64,000 nt of DNA. Source: Lachnospiraceae bacterium. Lineage in GTDB: Bacteria > Bacillota > Clostridia > Lachnospirales > Lachnospiraceae. How positions within the stretch are numbered: the first letter of the stretch is position 1; each line of letters opens with the position of its first letter. The DNA lies in NCBI GenBank assembly GCA_017500935.1, contig JAFVXW010000003.1, positions 248,001 through 312,000 on the forward strand, given 5' to 3'. The notes beneath the pieces are model-generated. The model was not told the DNA's origin. It saw only the letters and a list, made by a program, of their open reading frames with translations, and searched no databases. A program made the translations under genes and the position numbers. Shown piece by piece: positions 41,101-49,048 of this stretch.

Positions 41101-42969
41101 TTATCCATGCAGCGGCTGTCCAAAATCAGGAATCAGCCCTGCTTCTGCGAGTGTTACCACACAAAGAAGCGCTCCCCAGTGATAAAATTTATCACTGTTT
41201 CTCACATCACAGCCATCTCCGGTGATACTGTTGTAATTTTCATGTACATGGCGGTGATTTTCCCATTCATTCAGAAAAATCTTTTTGGATTTTTCCGCCA
41301 GATCCTTCCGTACATCCGCCAGGGATGTGCGGCATAATGCCTGATACACCAAAAAGTTTAACGGTGCCCATACACGTCCGCGCCAATAGTCCTGATCTTT
41401 GTAAGCGGGATCATTGCGGGCAATGGACGGCAGCATCCAATCCCCATAGAACTCCTGGGGATTATAATAATGTTCATCTGCAATGCGGCGAAGTCGTTCT
41501 TCCGGTACAGAAGGGGAATACAGTGCATAAAAGTTAGTGGGGGAAATCCGTCTGGAAAACGCTCCCGTATCTGTACGGCGATTATAATAAAAACCGTTCT
41601 CTTCATCCCACAGCCCTTCCAGTCCGGCTTCTGCTCTCTGCATCCGCTCACGCAGCATGGGAATATCGCTGTCTTTTCCGATTTCCTGTGCAAGCTCGAT
41701 CAAAGATCGGCAGTCCATGATATACAGACCGGTAAGACCGACATCCTCAAGCATCAGGCGATTTGTTCCTGCATCAAAGGGAATGTCGTCATACATCGGC
41801 GAATTATCCAGTCCGCTTTCCAGCGCTGCTCCAAAACGCTCATGTACGCCCCTGCTTTCCCATATATTTCCAAACAACACCGGAATCTCATTGCTTCCCC
41901 AGCATAATGCGCCGCCGGGATTCATTCTGTTTTCCATAAACCAGGTATTCCATTCAAGAAGCGCCGGATACATGTCTTCCACGATCCATTTTTCCCGGTA
42001 ACGGCGGTACGTTTCCAAAAGCATGGTACTTCCCACAGGGGGCTGTGAACGGTCTTCACTGGATTGTCCGGTGGCATATGCGAAATTGGGGACAAATCCG
42101 TTTTTGGTCTGCTCGTTTAATATCTCCATGAGATTACTGTATGCCAGTTCTTTACTGTCTAAGCTTGCCATGAAACCGGCAAAGAAATTATCCCAGCAAA
42201 ACAGCACATATCCGCCGCTTCCAATGCTCCAAAGACGGCTTACCGGCGAAACCACACGTTCATGCTTCGGATCATATGTGGTATCCCATCCCAGCGCACA
42301 TTCCATCGCCTGATACATACCGGCCAGTTCACCGTATTTTTCGCTTTTGGCGATGACTTTTTGCTTTGCATCATCGATTGTCTGCCGGATACTTTCCAGA
42401 CTGCGTTCTTTTCCCGTATAAACAGCTGTCTGTCCATCCAGAACCAGCATCAGAGCCGCACTCTGGATTGGAACATTGGGATCATACATCGCAGTACCGG
42501 TACTGCGGACACTGTAAGTAATGTTTTTACTGTGTGCAGTGATCACATCCTCTTCTTTTACCGTATATCCCGGGCGATTCCAAAGGTAACCCGTCTCTGC
42601 AACCATCATTGCCGGTCTGACCTGAAAGGTAAGCGGCGTCACAAGTATCAGAATATCCTCTCCGTCCACTGTCGATTCGATCCGCATCTCCATATCTGCC
42701 CAACGAAGCGTCAATTCCGTATAACTGTCATCAAAAGCATGCAGTCCAGGCAAAACCGTTTCTATCATGGGATCGGGCTGATCGCCATTGGTAAAACGTC
42801 CGATCAGGGTTTCCTTTAAATAGGCGCCGGTTCGATACTCTTTAAAAGCCAGATTTAAAAACAGCCCGTCCGGCATATGAACATGCGAGAGCACACTGCG
42901 CACATTCCAGGTGTGCCATCCGTTTATGTATTGCTTTTTCATTTCCTGATACTTTGAAGACTTGATCAT
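41101..42969 (-). CDS. GH63-like glycoside hydrolase
   Basis: A 622-residue glycosidase of the MGH1/GH63 type (YgjK-like). An N-terminal beta-sandwich (INGWHTWNVRSVLSHVHMPDG, conserved opening) precedes an (alpha/alpha)6 barrel with GGYVLFCWDNFFAGFMAS (catalytic-side W-D), NGFVPNFAYATG, GLDNSPMYDD and YGDWMLPSIARNDPAYKDQDYWRGRVWAPLNFLVY, then HENYNSITGDG near the C-terminus with the second acid region. No signal peptide. AAAGGAG precedes the ATG. First gene of the operon with GH42 and nitroreductase. The linkage is unknown; related enzymes cut alpha-glucosidic bonds. Confidence 0.85.
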   Translation of the reverse strand: MIKSSKYQEMKKQYINGWHTWNVRSVLSHVHMPDGLFLNLAFKEYRTGAYLKETLIGRFTNGDQPDPMIETVLPGLHAFDDSYTELTLRWADMEMRIESTVDGEDILILVTPLTFQVRPAMMVAETGYLWNRPGYTVKEEDVITAHSKNITYSVRSTGTAMYDPNVPIQSAALMLVLDGQTAVYTGKERSLESIRQTIDDAKQKVIAKSEKYGELAGMYQAMECALGWDTTYDPKHERVVSPVSRLWSIGSGGYVLFCWDNFFAGFMASLDSKELAYSNLMEILNEQTKNGFVPNFAYATGQSSEDRSQPPVGSTMLLETYRRYREKWIVEDMYPALLEWNTWFMENRMNPGGALCWGSNEIPVLFGNIWESRGVHERFGAALESGLDNSPMYDDIPFDAGTNRLMLEDVGLTGLYIMDCRSLIELAQEIGKDSDIPMLRERMQRAEAGLEGLWDEENGFYYNRRTDTGAFSRRISPTNFYALYSPSVPEERLRRIADEHYYNPQEFYGDWMLPSIARNDPAYKDQDYWRGRVWAPLNFLVYQALCRTSLADVRKDLAEKSKKIFLNEWENHRHVHENYNSITGDGCDVRNSDKFYHWGALLCVVTLAEAGLIPDFGQPLHG

Positions 42970-43027
42970 ACTATACTCCTTTCATTATCTGCCATAATCT
43001 GTTTCTTTTTTTATACATTCTGCATAC

Positions 43028-43056
43028 TTGCATTATTTGGGCTTTCCTGCTATAAT
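43028..43056 (+). promoter_or_regulatory. Promoter of pnuC with long leader
   Basis: -35 TTGCAT (43028-43033), 17-bp spacer, perfect -10 TATAAT (43051-43056). The start codon is 250 bp downstream, so the transcript has a leader of about 240 nt holding an inverted repeat and the GC-rich element. Confidence 0.65.
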
Positions 43057-43149
43057 CTCAAATGTTGAATATGTAATATCTGCCACCGGGTAGATTGTGC
43101 CTGCCGCACTCGTCTATACATCGTTAGGTCTCAGAAGATGTATACACGG

Positions 43150-43198
43150 GTGTTTTTTATACGATAGGAAACTTCATTTCCTATCGTATAAAAAACAC
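43150..43198. repeat. Perfect 22-bp inverted repeat in the pnuC leader
   Basis: Bases 43150-43171 (starting GTGTTTTTTATACGATAGG) are exactly complementary to 43177-43198, with the 5-nt loop CTTCA. The word TTATACGA(T/C)AGGA also occurs next to the pnuC ribosome site and TTTTTTATACGATA behind the trxA terminator. Confidence 0.85.
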
Positions 43199-43202
43199 GT
43201 TT

Positions 43203-43275
43203 ATGCGCACTCGCTCGCGCGGAATATTGTCGCTGATGCGACCGCGCTCGGCGCGGAGTGTGCGCAAGTGCGCAC
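43203..43275 (+). repeat. GC-rich dispersed intergenic repeat, copy 2
   Basis: This block matches copy 1 (412-508) in reverse orientation, including an exact 25-nt identity at 43241-43265 and the flanking TGCGCACTCGC words. It lies between the 22-bp inverted repeat and the pnuC ribosome binding site, so it is transcribed in the pnuC leader. Confidence 0.7.
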
Positions 43276-43305
43276 ACTTTGTTATACGACAGGAGGAAAT
43301 TTTCG

Positions 43306-44004
43306 ATGCCCACATCTTTTACGAACTACTTTTCCAAAAAGGAACTCCTCCTTTGGTGTTCCTCCGTTATCCTTATTGTAATCTCTTTTTGTCTGTTTGA
43401 CAAAGAAAATTATTCCACTTTGCTGGCATCTTTGGTCGGTGTCACTTCCCTGATCTTCTGCGCCAAAGGCAATCCCTTCGGCCAATTTCTGATGGTGATC
43501 TTCAGCCTGATCTACGGGGTAATTTCCTATACATTTGCTTATTACGGAGAAATGATCACATATCTTGGGATGACGCTTCCCATGTCTGTATTTGCGCTGA
43601 TCTCCTGGCTGAAAAATCCTTACAACGGAAACAGATCCCAGGTACAGATCAACCATATAAAGCGGGGAGAATATTTTTTTGCCCTGATTCTTACAGCTAT
43701 CGTAACTGTTATTTTTTACTTTATCCTGAAAGCACTCCATACCGCCAACCTGGCACCCAGCACATTTTCTGTAACCACCAGTTTTCTGGCTGTGTATCTG
43801 TCTTTTCGGAGAAGTCCTTATTTTGCCCTCGCCTATGCTGCAAATGACATTGTCCTGATCGTTCTCTGGATTCTGGCAAGCATGACGGATATCCGCTACT
43901 TTTCCGTCGTGGTATGTTTCCTCGCATTTTTAGTCAATGACCTGTACGGATTTTATAACTGGAAAAAAATGCATAGAAAACAGATGAAGACCGCAGTATC
44001 GTAA
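43306..44004 (+). CDS. pnuC: PnuC-like nicotinamide riboside transporter
   Basis: A 232-residue membrane protein with about seven helices. GVTSLIFCAKGNPFGQFLMVIFSLIYGVISYTFAYYGEM over two helices, MTLPMSVFALISWLKNPY and the C-terminal YAANDIVLIVLWI and LVNDLYGFYNWKKM match PnuC (facilitated uptake of nicotinamide riboside or a related vitamin). The ATG at 43306 has AGGAGG nine bases upstream; a longer frame from 43258 would start inside the repeat. No kinase gene (nadR) is adjacent. Thiamine or riboflavin relatives (PnuT, PnuX) cannot be excluded. Confidence 0.85.
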   Translation: MPTSFTNYFSKKELLLWCSSVILIVISFCLFDKENYSTLLASLVGVTSLIFCAKGNPFGQFLMVIFSLIYGVISYTFAYYGEMITYLGMTLPMSVFALISWLKNPYNGNRSQVQINHIKRGEYFFALILTAIVTVIFYFILKALHTANLAPSTFSVTTSFLAVYLSFRRSPYFALAYAANDIVLIVLWILASMTDIRYFSVVVCFLAFLVNDLYGFYNWKKMHRKQMKTAVS

Positions 44005-44019
44005 CAAACTGCGGTCTTA
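43987..44019. terminator. Stem-loop between convergent pnuC and SGNH-fusion genes
   Basis: The perfect 10-bp stem AAGACCGCAG/CTGCGGTCTT (43987-43996 with 44009-44018) overlaps the last codons of pnuC. The following T-content is modest on either strand. Confidence 0.6.
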
Positions 44020-44028
44020 TATCTTCTC

Positions 44029-45957
44029 TTACTGATTTCTGTTTTTCAAAATTTCCCGAAGAACCGGCGTGATCGCCCTGGCCATGCACCAAAAGCCAAG
44101 ATCATTGGGATGTACGCTGTCTACTGTGCACAGATCCACTCCCACTTCCTGATAAAAACGGCTGCCGTCCAGAAAATATACGTTTTTGTCACCTGCAGTC
44201 ACTGCATTTTCATAGGTTCTGCGGATAATACCTCTTCTTTTTTCATCAAATCCACAGACACGGTCAGCCGCGCTGATGATCACAACCGGCAGATCGGGCT
44301 GCTTTTCACGAATTTTCCGAAACAGAGGTTCATGTGTTTTTTCCAGATATTCTGCCGATTCTGCATTATGATCATAATCATAGACAAACACACTCATATC
44401 CAGATCAGAAATATATTCTGCCATTATTTCTTCTGCCCTGCAGCCGCCTGAAAATCCGAGATTCACATAGTTGACATCCAGACTGCGGGCAATAATGGCC
44501 TGATAGCTGTTGCCTGCATGGGAAGCACTTCCTCCCTGCGTGATGGAAGAACCGTAATATACAATGGGCTTTTCACAGGCATATTCTTTGGAAGGAAGCA
44601 CTTTGGCATCTTCATTTAATGCAATAAATACCTGTTCCACATTGCTGTAAAGCGGGAAATGGATCAGCACCTCTCTCATTTTTCTGCCATCCAGCCGATA
44701 ACCGCACTGATATCCGTCATCGAGCCTTCCGGTATCTTCGTAACCGCCTGAAAGGTTGATGCCCGGGCGGAATACATTAAAATATTCCCCGTCCAGATAC
44801 AGATCAAAACAGCTGCTTCCTGTGTCAGGCATATGTGTCATACTGTTAAAAGGCATCACCGCCCGGATAATGATATGATCGGAATCCGTACAAAACCGAA
44901 TGCGCCCGCCTGAAGTATTTGTATAATGAAACTGAATCTCACTATTATCAACACTCATCGCCGTTTCTGTGGGCATACGCTGAAACTTACCAAGCATATG
45001 CGGTTCATACAAGCCATAAATTTTGAAAGGTTCTTCCAGAACATTGTAAACTTTCATGTTTGCATAAGATATTTTTTCCATTTTGATCCTCACTGTAAAA
45101 TCCAGGGCTTCATTCGGTTCCAATACACACAGAGAATCATTTTCCTGCGCGCGCAGAACATCGTCGTAATACCCGTTTGTAGGCTCCATCGCCAGATTAT
45201 AGTCTCCTCTGAATCCGCCTGCCGTGATCCACACACCAAACCAGGGCAGTTTGTCCGCATCATAGGTAATCTGACAGCGTACATCCTGGGACGGATATTC
45301 CAAACTGCATCTGCCGCCGGTACTTTTTCCTGCACTGTAGAATTTCATGGCTGTCTGCGGTTCTTTTGCAGGAACTTTTGAAAAATCCCATACCGGATTG
45401 TCTTTTTTATATAGTACACCCGCCTTTCCCAGCAGATCAGAATCCGAAACATTTCTGAATTCTTCAATATCTTCCGGAAGAATCAGCTTCATATCTTCCT
45501 CATAACGCATCAGACCGTGAAAAGTCCAGATACAGGGAAATTTTCTATCAGATATATTTACAATATGATACTGCAAAACCAGCTCATCTCCCACAAGTTC
45601 CAGTGTTTTTTCATAATGATAGCCGAATCTTTCACTGTCAAATGCCAGTCTTACCTTGGCTCCCTCCTGCTCGCACACCGCAAACGCGCTGCTCCAGATT
45701 TCTCCATGATCCGGATATTCCAGCTGCCTGCCGTCATACTCAAGCACGGCAGTATCAATGTTGGGGAATGCATCGTCAATTCCGGAAGCATCATATTTTT
45801 CAAAGGAAGGATTCCACGCTTCCTGCGGCACTCTGTAATTTCCGTCAGGACTCTGCGCCGCCAGTTCAAAACTAGCCGGCTTGTAAAAAACAGATGCCAC
45901 CTTTCCACCCAGTTCAGGAAGAATTTTTACTGATAAATAATTGTTTTCAAGTATCAT
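44029..45957 (-). CDS. Mutarotase-like / SGNH hydrolase fusion protein
   Basis: A 642-residue protein of three parts. Residues 1 to about 295 form a galactose-mutarotase-like beta-sandwich (PELGGKVASVFYKP, DHGEIWSSAF, GVWITAGGFRGDYNLAMEPTNG). Residues ~300-460 look like the beta domain that precedes some SGNH esterases. Residues ~463-640 form the SGNH hydrolase with nucleophile S471 in YYGSSITQGG, the Gly block GFSGGCRAEE, and D613/H616 in DSVHPND. No signal peptide. It probably de-esterifies and handles a sugar or oligosaccharide inside the cell, next to the GH42/GH63 genes. Substrate unknown. Confidence 0.8.
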   Translation of the reverse strand: MILENNYLSVKILPELGGKVASVFYKPASFELAAQSPDGNYRVPQEAWNPSFEKYDASGIDDAFPNIDTAVLEYDGRQLEYPDHGEIWSSAFAVCEQEGAKVRLAFDSERFGYHYEKTLELVGDELVLQYHIVNISDRKFPCIWTFHGLMRYEEDMKLILPEDIEEFRNVSDSDLLGKAGVLYKKDNPVWDFSKVPAKEPQTAMKFYSAGKSTGGRCSLEYPSQDVRCQITYDADKLPWFGVWITAGGFRGDYNLAMEPTNGYYDDVLRAQENDSLCVLEPNEALDFTVRIKMEKISYANMKVYNVLEEPFKIYGLYEPHMLGKFQRMPTETAMSVDNSEIQFHYTNTSGGRIRFCTDSDHIIIRAVMPFNSMTHMPDTGSSCFDLYLDGEYFNVFRPGINLSGGYEDTGRLDDGYQCGYRLDGRKMREVLIHFPLYSNVEQVFIALNEDAKVLPSKEYACEKPIVYYGSSITQGGSASHAGNSYQAIIARSLDVNYVNLGFSGGCRAEEIMAEYISDLDMSVFVYDYDHNAESAEYLEKTHEPLFRKIREKQPDLPVVIISAADRVCGFDEKRRGIIRRTYENAVTAGDKNVYFLDGSRFYQEVGVDLCTVDSVHPNDLGFWCMARAITPVLREILKNRNQ

Positions 45958-46029
45958 AGTTCCTCTTTTCTGTACGGTTCGTACATATCTTTCAATGGTT
46001 TTGGTACACGCCTATTGGATGGACTGCCG

Positions 46030-46193
46030 TTACCTACTTTATAGACTATAAATACTGCTCGATAGGTAAAATTCCGGGAATTTTGAGGCAAGTTACCTAC
46101 TTTACTATATAACTTGCCGCACAGTAGGTAAGAATCTTGAAAATACACCTCAAATTACCTATTAGGAAAATGAAATTGCGATTTGGTAGGTAA
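46030..46193. repeat. Alternating inverted-word array B (word TTACCTA)
   Basis: Six units strictly alternate: TTACCTA at 46030, 46093 and 46155, and its complement TAGGTAA at 46063, 46125 and 46187. Spacings are 33, 30, 32, 30 and 32 bp. The sequences between the words differ. It lies between the start of the SGNH-fusion gene and the stop of a GNAT gene. Adjacent units can pair as hairpins with loops of about 23-26 nt. Confidence 0.8.
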
Positions 46194-46222
46194 GAGCCAT
46201 AAATTAGTAAAGTTTCTATTTC

Positions 46223-46738
46223 TTACAAAACAATATAATATATCTGCACCATCTTCCCGGTATCCTCGTCTATCACTTCTTCAACAAGCTGACCGCCATT
46301 TTTCATAATGGTTTTGACAGAGCCGATGTTATCCTTGTCACAGGTTATTGAAATAGGATCAATGCCATATTCTTTCATGATGGGCAGCGCCATTGCAAGC
46401 ATCGTGGATGCATAGCCTTTCTGTCGTTCTGACGGGCGGATACCATACCCAGAATGACCATCTGCTCCCAGTTCCCGTGCAGTTTTTGTAAATCTAATAC
46501 TGATTGCGCCAAGAATCCGATTTCCCTTCATCAGAAAATAAAGATCCTGAATGCTATTTCTGTCTACTTCTATCCATTTAAGCCACGTTTCGTAAGAAAC
46601 ATTTTTCTGCAGCATTTTACTATATCTTCGCAGCGCACCGGGATTGAGTCTGCCGCCATAATTTTCCCATTCATCCATCATAGCTTCATATTCAGCCTTG
46701 TGTTCTTCCGCCGGATGAACCAGTTTCAATTTTTCCAT
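46223..46738 (-). CDS. GNAT N-acetyltransferase
   Basis: A 171-residue acetyltransferase. LYFLMKGNRILGAISIRF is the central beta4-type strand and GYGIRPSERQKGYASTMLAMALPIM is the acetyl-CoA pyrophosphate motif A (RxxGY/A form). ITCDKDNIGSVKTIMKNGGQLVEE is motif B. The ATG at 46738 has AAGGA eight bases upstream. The substrate is unknown. First of a minus-strand group of small enzymes whose order is shared only loosely. Confidence 0.88.
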   Translation of the reverse strand: MEKLKLVHPAEEHKAEYEAMMDEWENYGGRLNPGALRRYSKMLQKNVSYETWLKWIEVDRNSIQDLYFLMKGNRILGAISIRFTKTARELGADGHSGYGIRPSERQKGYASTMLAMALPIMKEYGIDPISITCDKDNIGSVKTIMKNGGQLVEEVIDEDTGKMVQIYYIVL

Positions 46739-46790
46739 GTTCAAAGTCCTTTCTTATGGGCTATAGCGGTAAATTCTATTTTTAAAGTAT

Positions 46791-47870
46791 TCATCGCTCA
46801 AACGCCTTAAAATACCTTCCTTCTCCCTGTACATATGGCGGCGTGGCAACAATTCCTTCTCTGACCAGAAGTTCATTTACTTCCCCAAAAATCAAATGAT
46901 AAATCTCATTTGCAATATCCTTCACATCCACTTTATGTGAAACAGCCAGTAAACGAGTATCACCTTGTATAACTGTCAGTGCGCTTGCAATCTGTTCTTT
47001 TGTAATTTCCAAAACAAACTCATACAATTCCTGTACTATCCGGGAAGCTGACGAATCGTATACCGGTATTGCAATTTTTCCGTTTCTGCAGTAATCAAAA
47101 TATTCAAATATTTCAAGATATTTTGAATCAATTTTATCTCCATTTAACATTTTATTGAACTGTTCAACCAATTCTTCTGCCGGATCATTCAGCCAAACGC
47201 TTTCCTGCTCTGACAAACGCCCCAACTCGCGAAGACGCATATATCTGTAAAAATCCTTTCGGTTTCCATTGCTGTCACCAAAAGAAACAAATCCTTTGCC
47301 CTTTACAGTTAAGCGATTAAACGAGCATAAGAGCAAGTCACTGTATTCATTAAGAGAATCGGTGTCTTCATATAAGATCACAAGATAATCCAATCCGGAT
47401 TTGTGTACACGCGAAGTTGTTACCAAATGGTTTTCTTCCAAATAGTCAAACATCAGTCCATCAAAAATATCCCCACATAAGAGATGATACAGATTTCTTT
47501 CCGCAGAATGTCCATTATCCAACTTTTCCGCAATCTGGTACAGCAAAACCTTTTGTTTCAACAATTCATTGCCTATATTCTTTGCAGCCTTTTTACTGAG
47601 TTCTTTCAGGACAGCTTCATCACTTGCAGTAAAAAAAGGAACCGCCATGCCTAATTTTCCGTTTTTCAGCTGTAATGCATCAATATGTAATAATGCTTTT
47701 ACCAGTTCAACCTTATCCAGGTCCGCTGTTTCCAATGAATACGGCTTATTAATAATGATTTTTTCTAATATATCATCTACTCCGTCCAGTGATAAAACAT
47801 ATCTTGGATTGTTACTGTCAAAAGGCATATCCAACGGATAATTTTCATAAAAATACTTGTTAAGTTTCAT
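46791..47870 (-). CDS. Hypothetical protein, 359 residues
   Basis: Not recognised. A soluble, largely helical protein with a leucine/lysine-rich N-terminal half (DILEKIIINKPYSLETADL, ALLHIDALQLKNGKLGMAVPFFTASDEAVLKELSKKAAKN) that reads like a winged-helix regulator, and a C-terminal half ending GEGRYFKAFER. It starts inside the last codons of the Nudix gene (11-bp overlap, GGAG nine bases before the ATG), so it belongs to the methyltransferase-Nudix operon. Confidence 0.6.
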   Translation of the reverse strand: MKLNKYFYENYPLDMPFDSNNPRYVLSLDGVDDILEKIIINKPYSLETADLDKVELVKALLHIDALQLKNGKLGMAVPFFTASDEAVLKELSKKAAKNIGNELLKQKVLLYQIAEKLDNGHSAERNLYHLLCGDIFDGLMFDYLEENHLVTTSRVHKSGLDYLVILYEDTDSLNEYSDLLLCSFNRLTVKGKGFVSFGDSNGNRKDFYRYMRLRELGRLSEQESVWLNDPAEELVEQFNKMLNGDKIDSKYLEIFEYFDYCRNGKIAIPVYDSSASRIVQELYEFVLEITKEQIASALTVIQGDTRLLAVSHKVDVKDIANEIYHLIFGEVNELLVREGIVATPPYVQGEGRYFKAFER

Positions 47871-48327
47871 CCTCCGGATCTCCAATTTCCTCATTTCCCA
47901 AATACACTTTATACGCCTTCCCTTCATGCAGATTCATGATCTGTCTGCGCATTTTGGATGGATACAAAGGTGCCATATTTAACGTCCGAATATCCAGCCA
48001 GTCATATCCAACCTGATCTGTATCACTATGCAGAACGGCATTTTTGATCGATCCGATATATTCGCATAAAAAAACCAGATCAACACGATGAAAACTTTCT
48101 CCGTGTACGCCTTCCACCACAAATACAAGGTCTTTGACTTTTACCTGCAGACCGACTTCTTCCGCCACTTCCCTGCAGACAGTCTCAGGAAGAACTTCTT
48201 CCACATCCTGACCGCCGCCCGGCAATATATACCATTCTTCTTTCCCGTCACTGATCTTTGTTGCCAGCATTTTGTCATCCTTGATGATCAGTGCTTTTGC
48301 AGAATTTCTGATTTTTCGTTCCATCAT
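47860..48327 (-). CDS. Nudix hydrolase
   Basis: A 155-residue pyrophosphohydrolase. The Nudix box is complete: GGGQDVEEVLPETVCREVAEEVGL (the GX5EX7REUXEEXGU pattern) near residues 37-60, after WYILPGG. The start overlaps the methyltransferase stop by 4 bp (ATGA). Substrates are unknown (nucleoside diphosphate derivatives or a damaged nucleotide). The C-terminal end overlaps the hypothetical gene. Confidence 0.9.
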   Translation of the reverse strand: MMERKIRNSAKALIIKDDKMLATKISDGKEEWYILPGGGQDVEEVLPETVCREVAEEVGLQVKVKDLVFVVEGVHGESFHRVDLVFLCEYIGSIKNAVLHSDTDQVGYDWLDIRTLNMAPLYPSKMRRQIMNLHEGKAYKVYLGNEEIGDPEDET

Positions 48328-48917
48328 TTTTTCACACCTGCCAAAATATATGCCATTTCCGTTTCGATCACATTGGTGATTTTCATAGTTGATGCCATGA
48401 TAAGCTTTTTTATATTCTCAGGATCATCAGGATAAATCCGGATTTTCCGGGTTCCCATATCGATATATTCACTCCGATTTTTATCAAGGGACAGACAGAA
48501 AATCCCGCCGGGATTCAGCAATGCACCGGCTTTGGCAATAATGTCCTCTTTATTTTCAAAATGCATCATTGTCAAAGACGAATAAACAACATCAAATGTT
48601 TCCTGAAAATGATGCGTTTCAAAATCATCACATATCAGTGAAATATTCGGAAATTCTTTCAGATTTTCCTTTGCACGCTCAATGGTTTTTACTGAAAAGT
48701 CAATGCCGGTCAGGTGCATACACTGCGGCGCAGCTTTTGCCGCAATTCTTCCTGTACCAATACCGATTTCAAGAACATTTTCTTTTCCGGTCAGTTTCAA
48801 TGCATCCAGAAATGCCTTTCCGTCCCATTGCTCCATATATTCCTGTAATTGTGCCGGATCCCGGAAAGGATCGTTGTTTTCATCAATCAATAAATCGTAA
48901 TGCCTGGCTGTATTCAT
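48324..48917 (-). CDS. Class I SAM-dependent methyltransferase
   Basis: A 197-residue methyltransferase. Motif I is VLEIGIGTGRIAAK, motif II carries GIDFSVKTIERAKEN, with ICDDFE and FDVVYSSLTMMHF following. The ATG at 48917 has GGGAA about nine bases upstream; an upstream in-frame start at 48932 is possible. First gene of the methyltransferase-Nudix-hypothetical operon. Substrate unknown. Confidence 0.85.
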   Translation of the reverse strand: MNTARHYDLLIDENNDPFRDPAQLQEYMEQWDGKAFLDALKLTGKENVLEIGIGTGRIAAKAAPQCMHLTGIDFSVKTIERAKENLKEFPNISLICDDFETHHFQETFDVVYSSLTMMHFENKEDIIAKAGALLNPGGIFCLSLDKNRSEYIDMGTRKIRIYPDDPENIKKLIMASTMKITNVIETEMAYILAGVKK

Positions 48918-49048
48918 GATCACTATTCCCATTTTTCAGTTATATTCACATTATAAAATTTGGTATCTTAAAAATCAATCTACCGATGGTAAAATAGTGT
49001 ACACCGGGCATGAATAAAAGTCGCCGTATACAGGTTCTACACAGACAA

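Noticed and set aside
43150..43198. 22-bp inverted repeat as a phage attachment site or transposon end
   Set aside because: There is no integrase or transposase nearby and no flanking target duplication; the arms are adjacent as in a hairpin.
43258..43305. Longer PnuC starting at 43258
   Set aside because: The extension lies in the GC-rich repeat, has no ribosome site and is not membrane-like; AGGAGG precedes 43306.
44029..45957. Two separate genes (mutarotase and esterase)
   Set aside because: The frame is continuous, with no stop or internal ribosome site between the domains.
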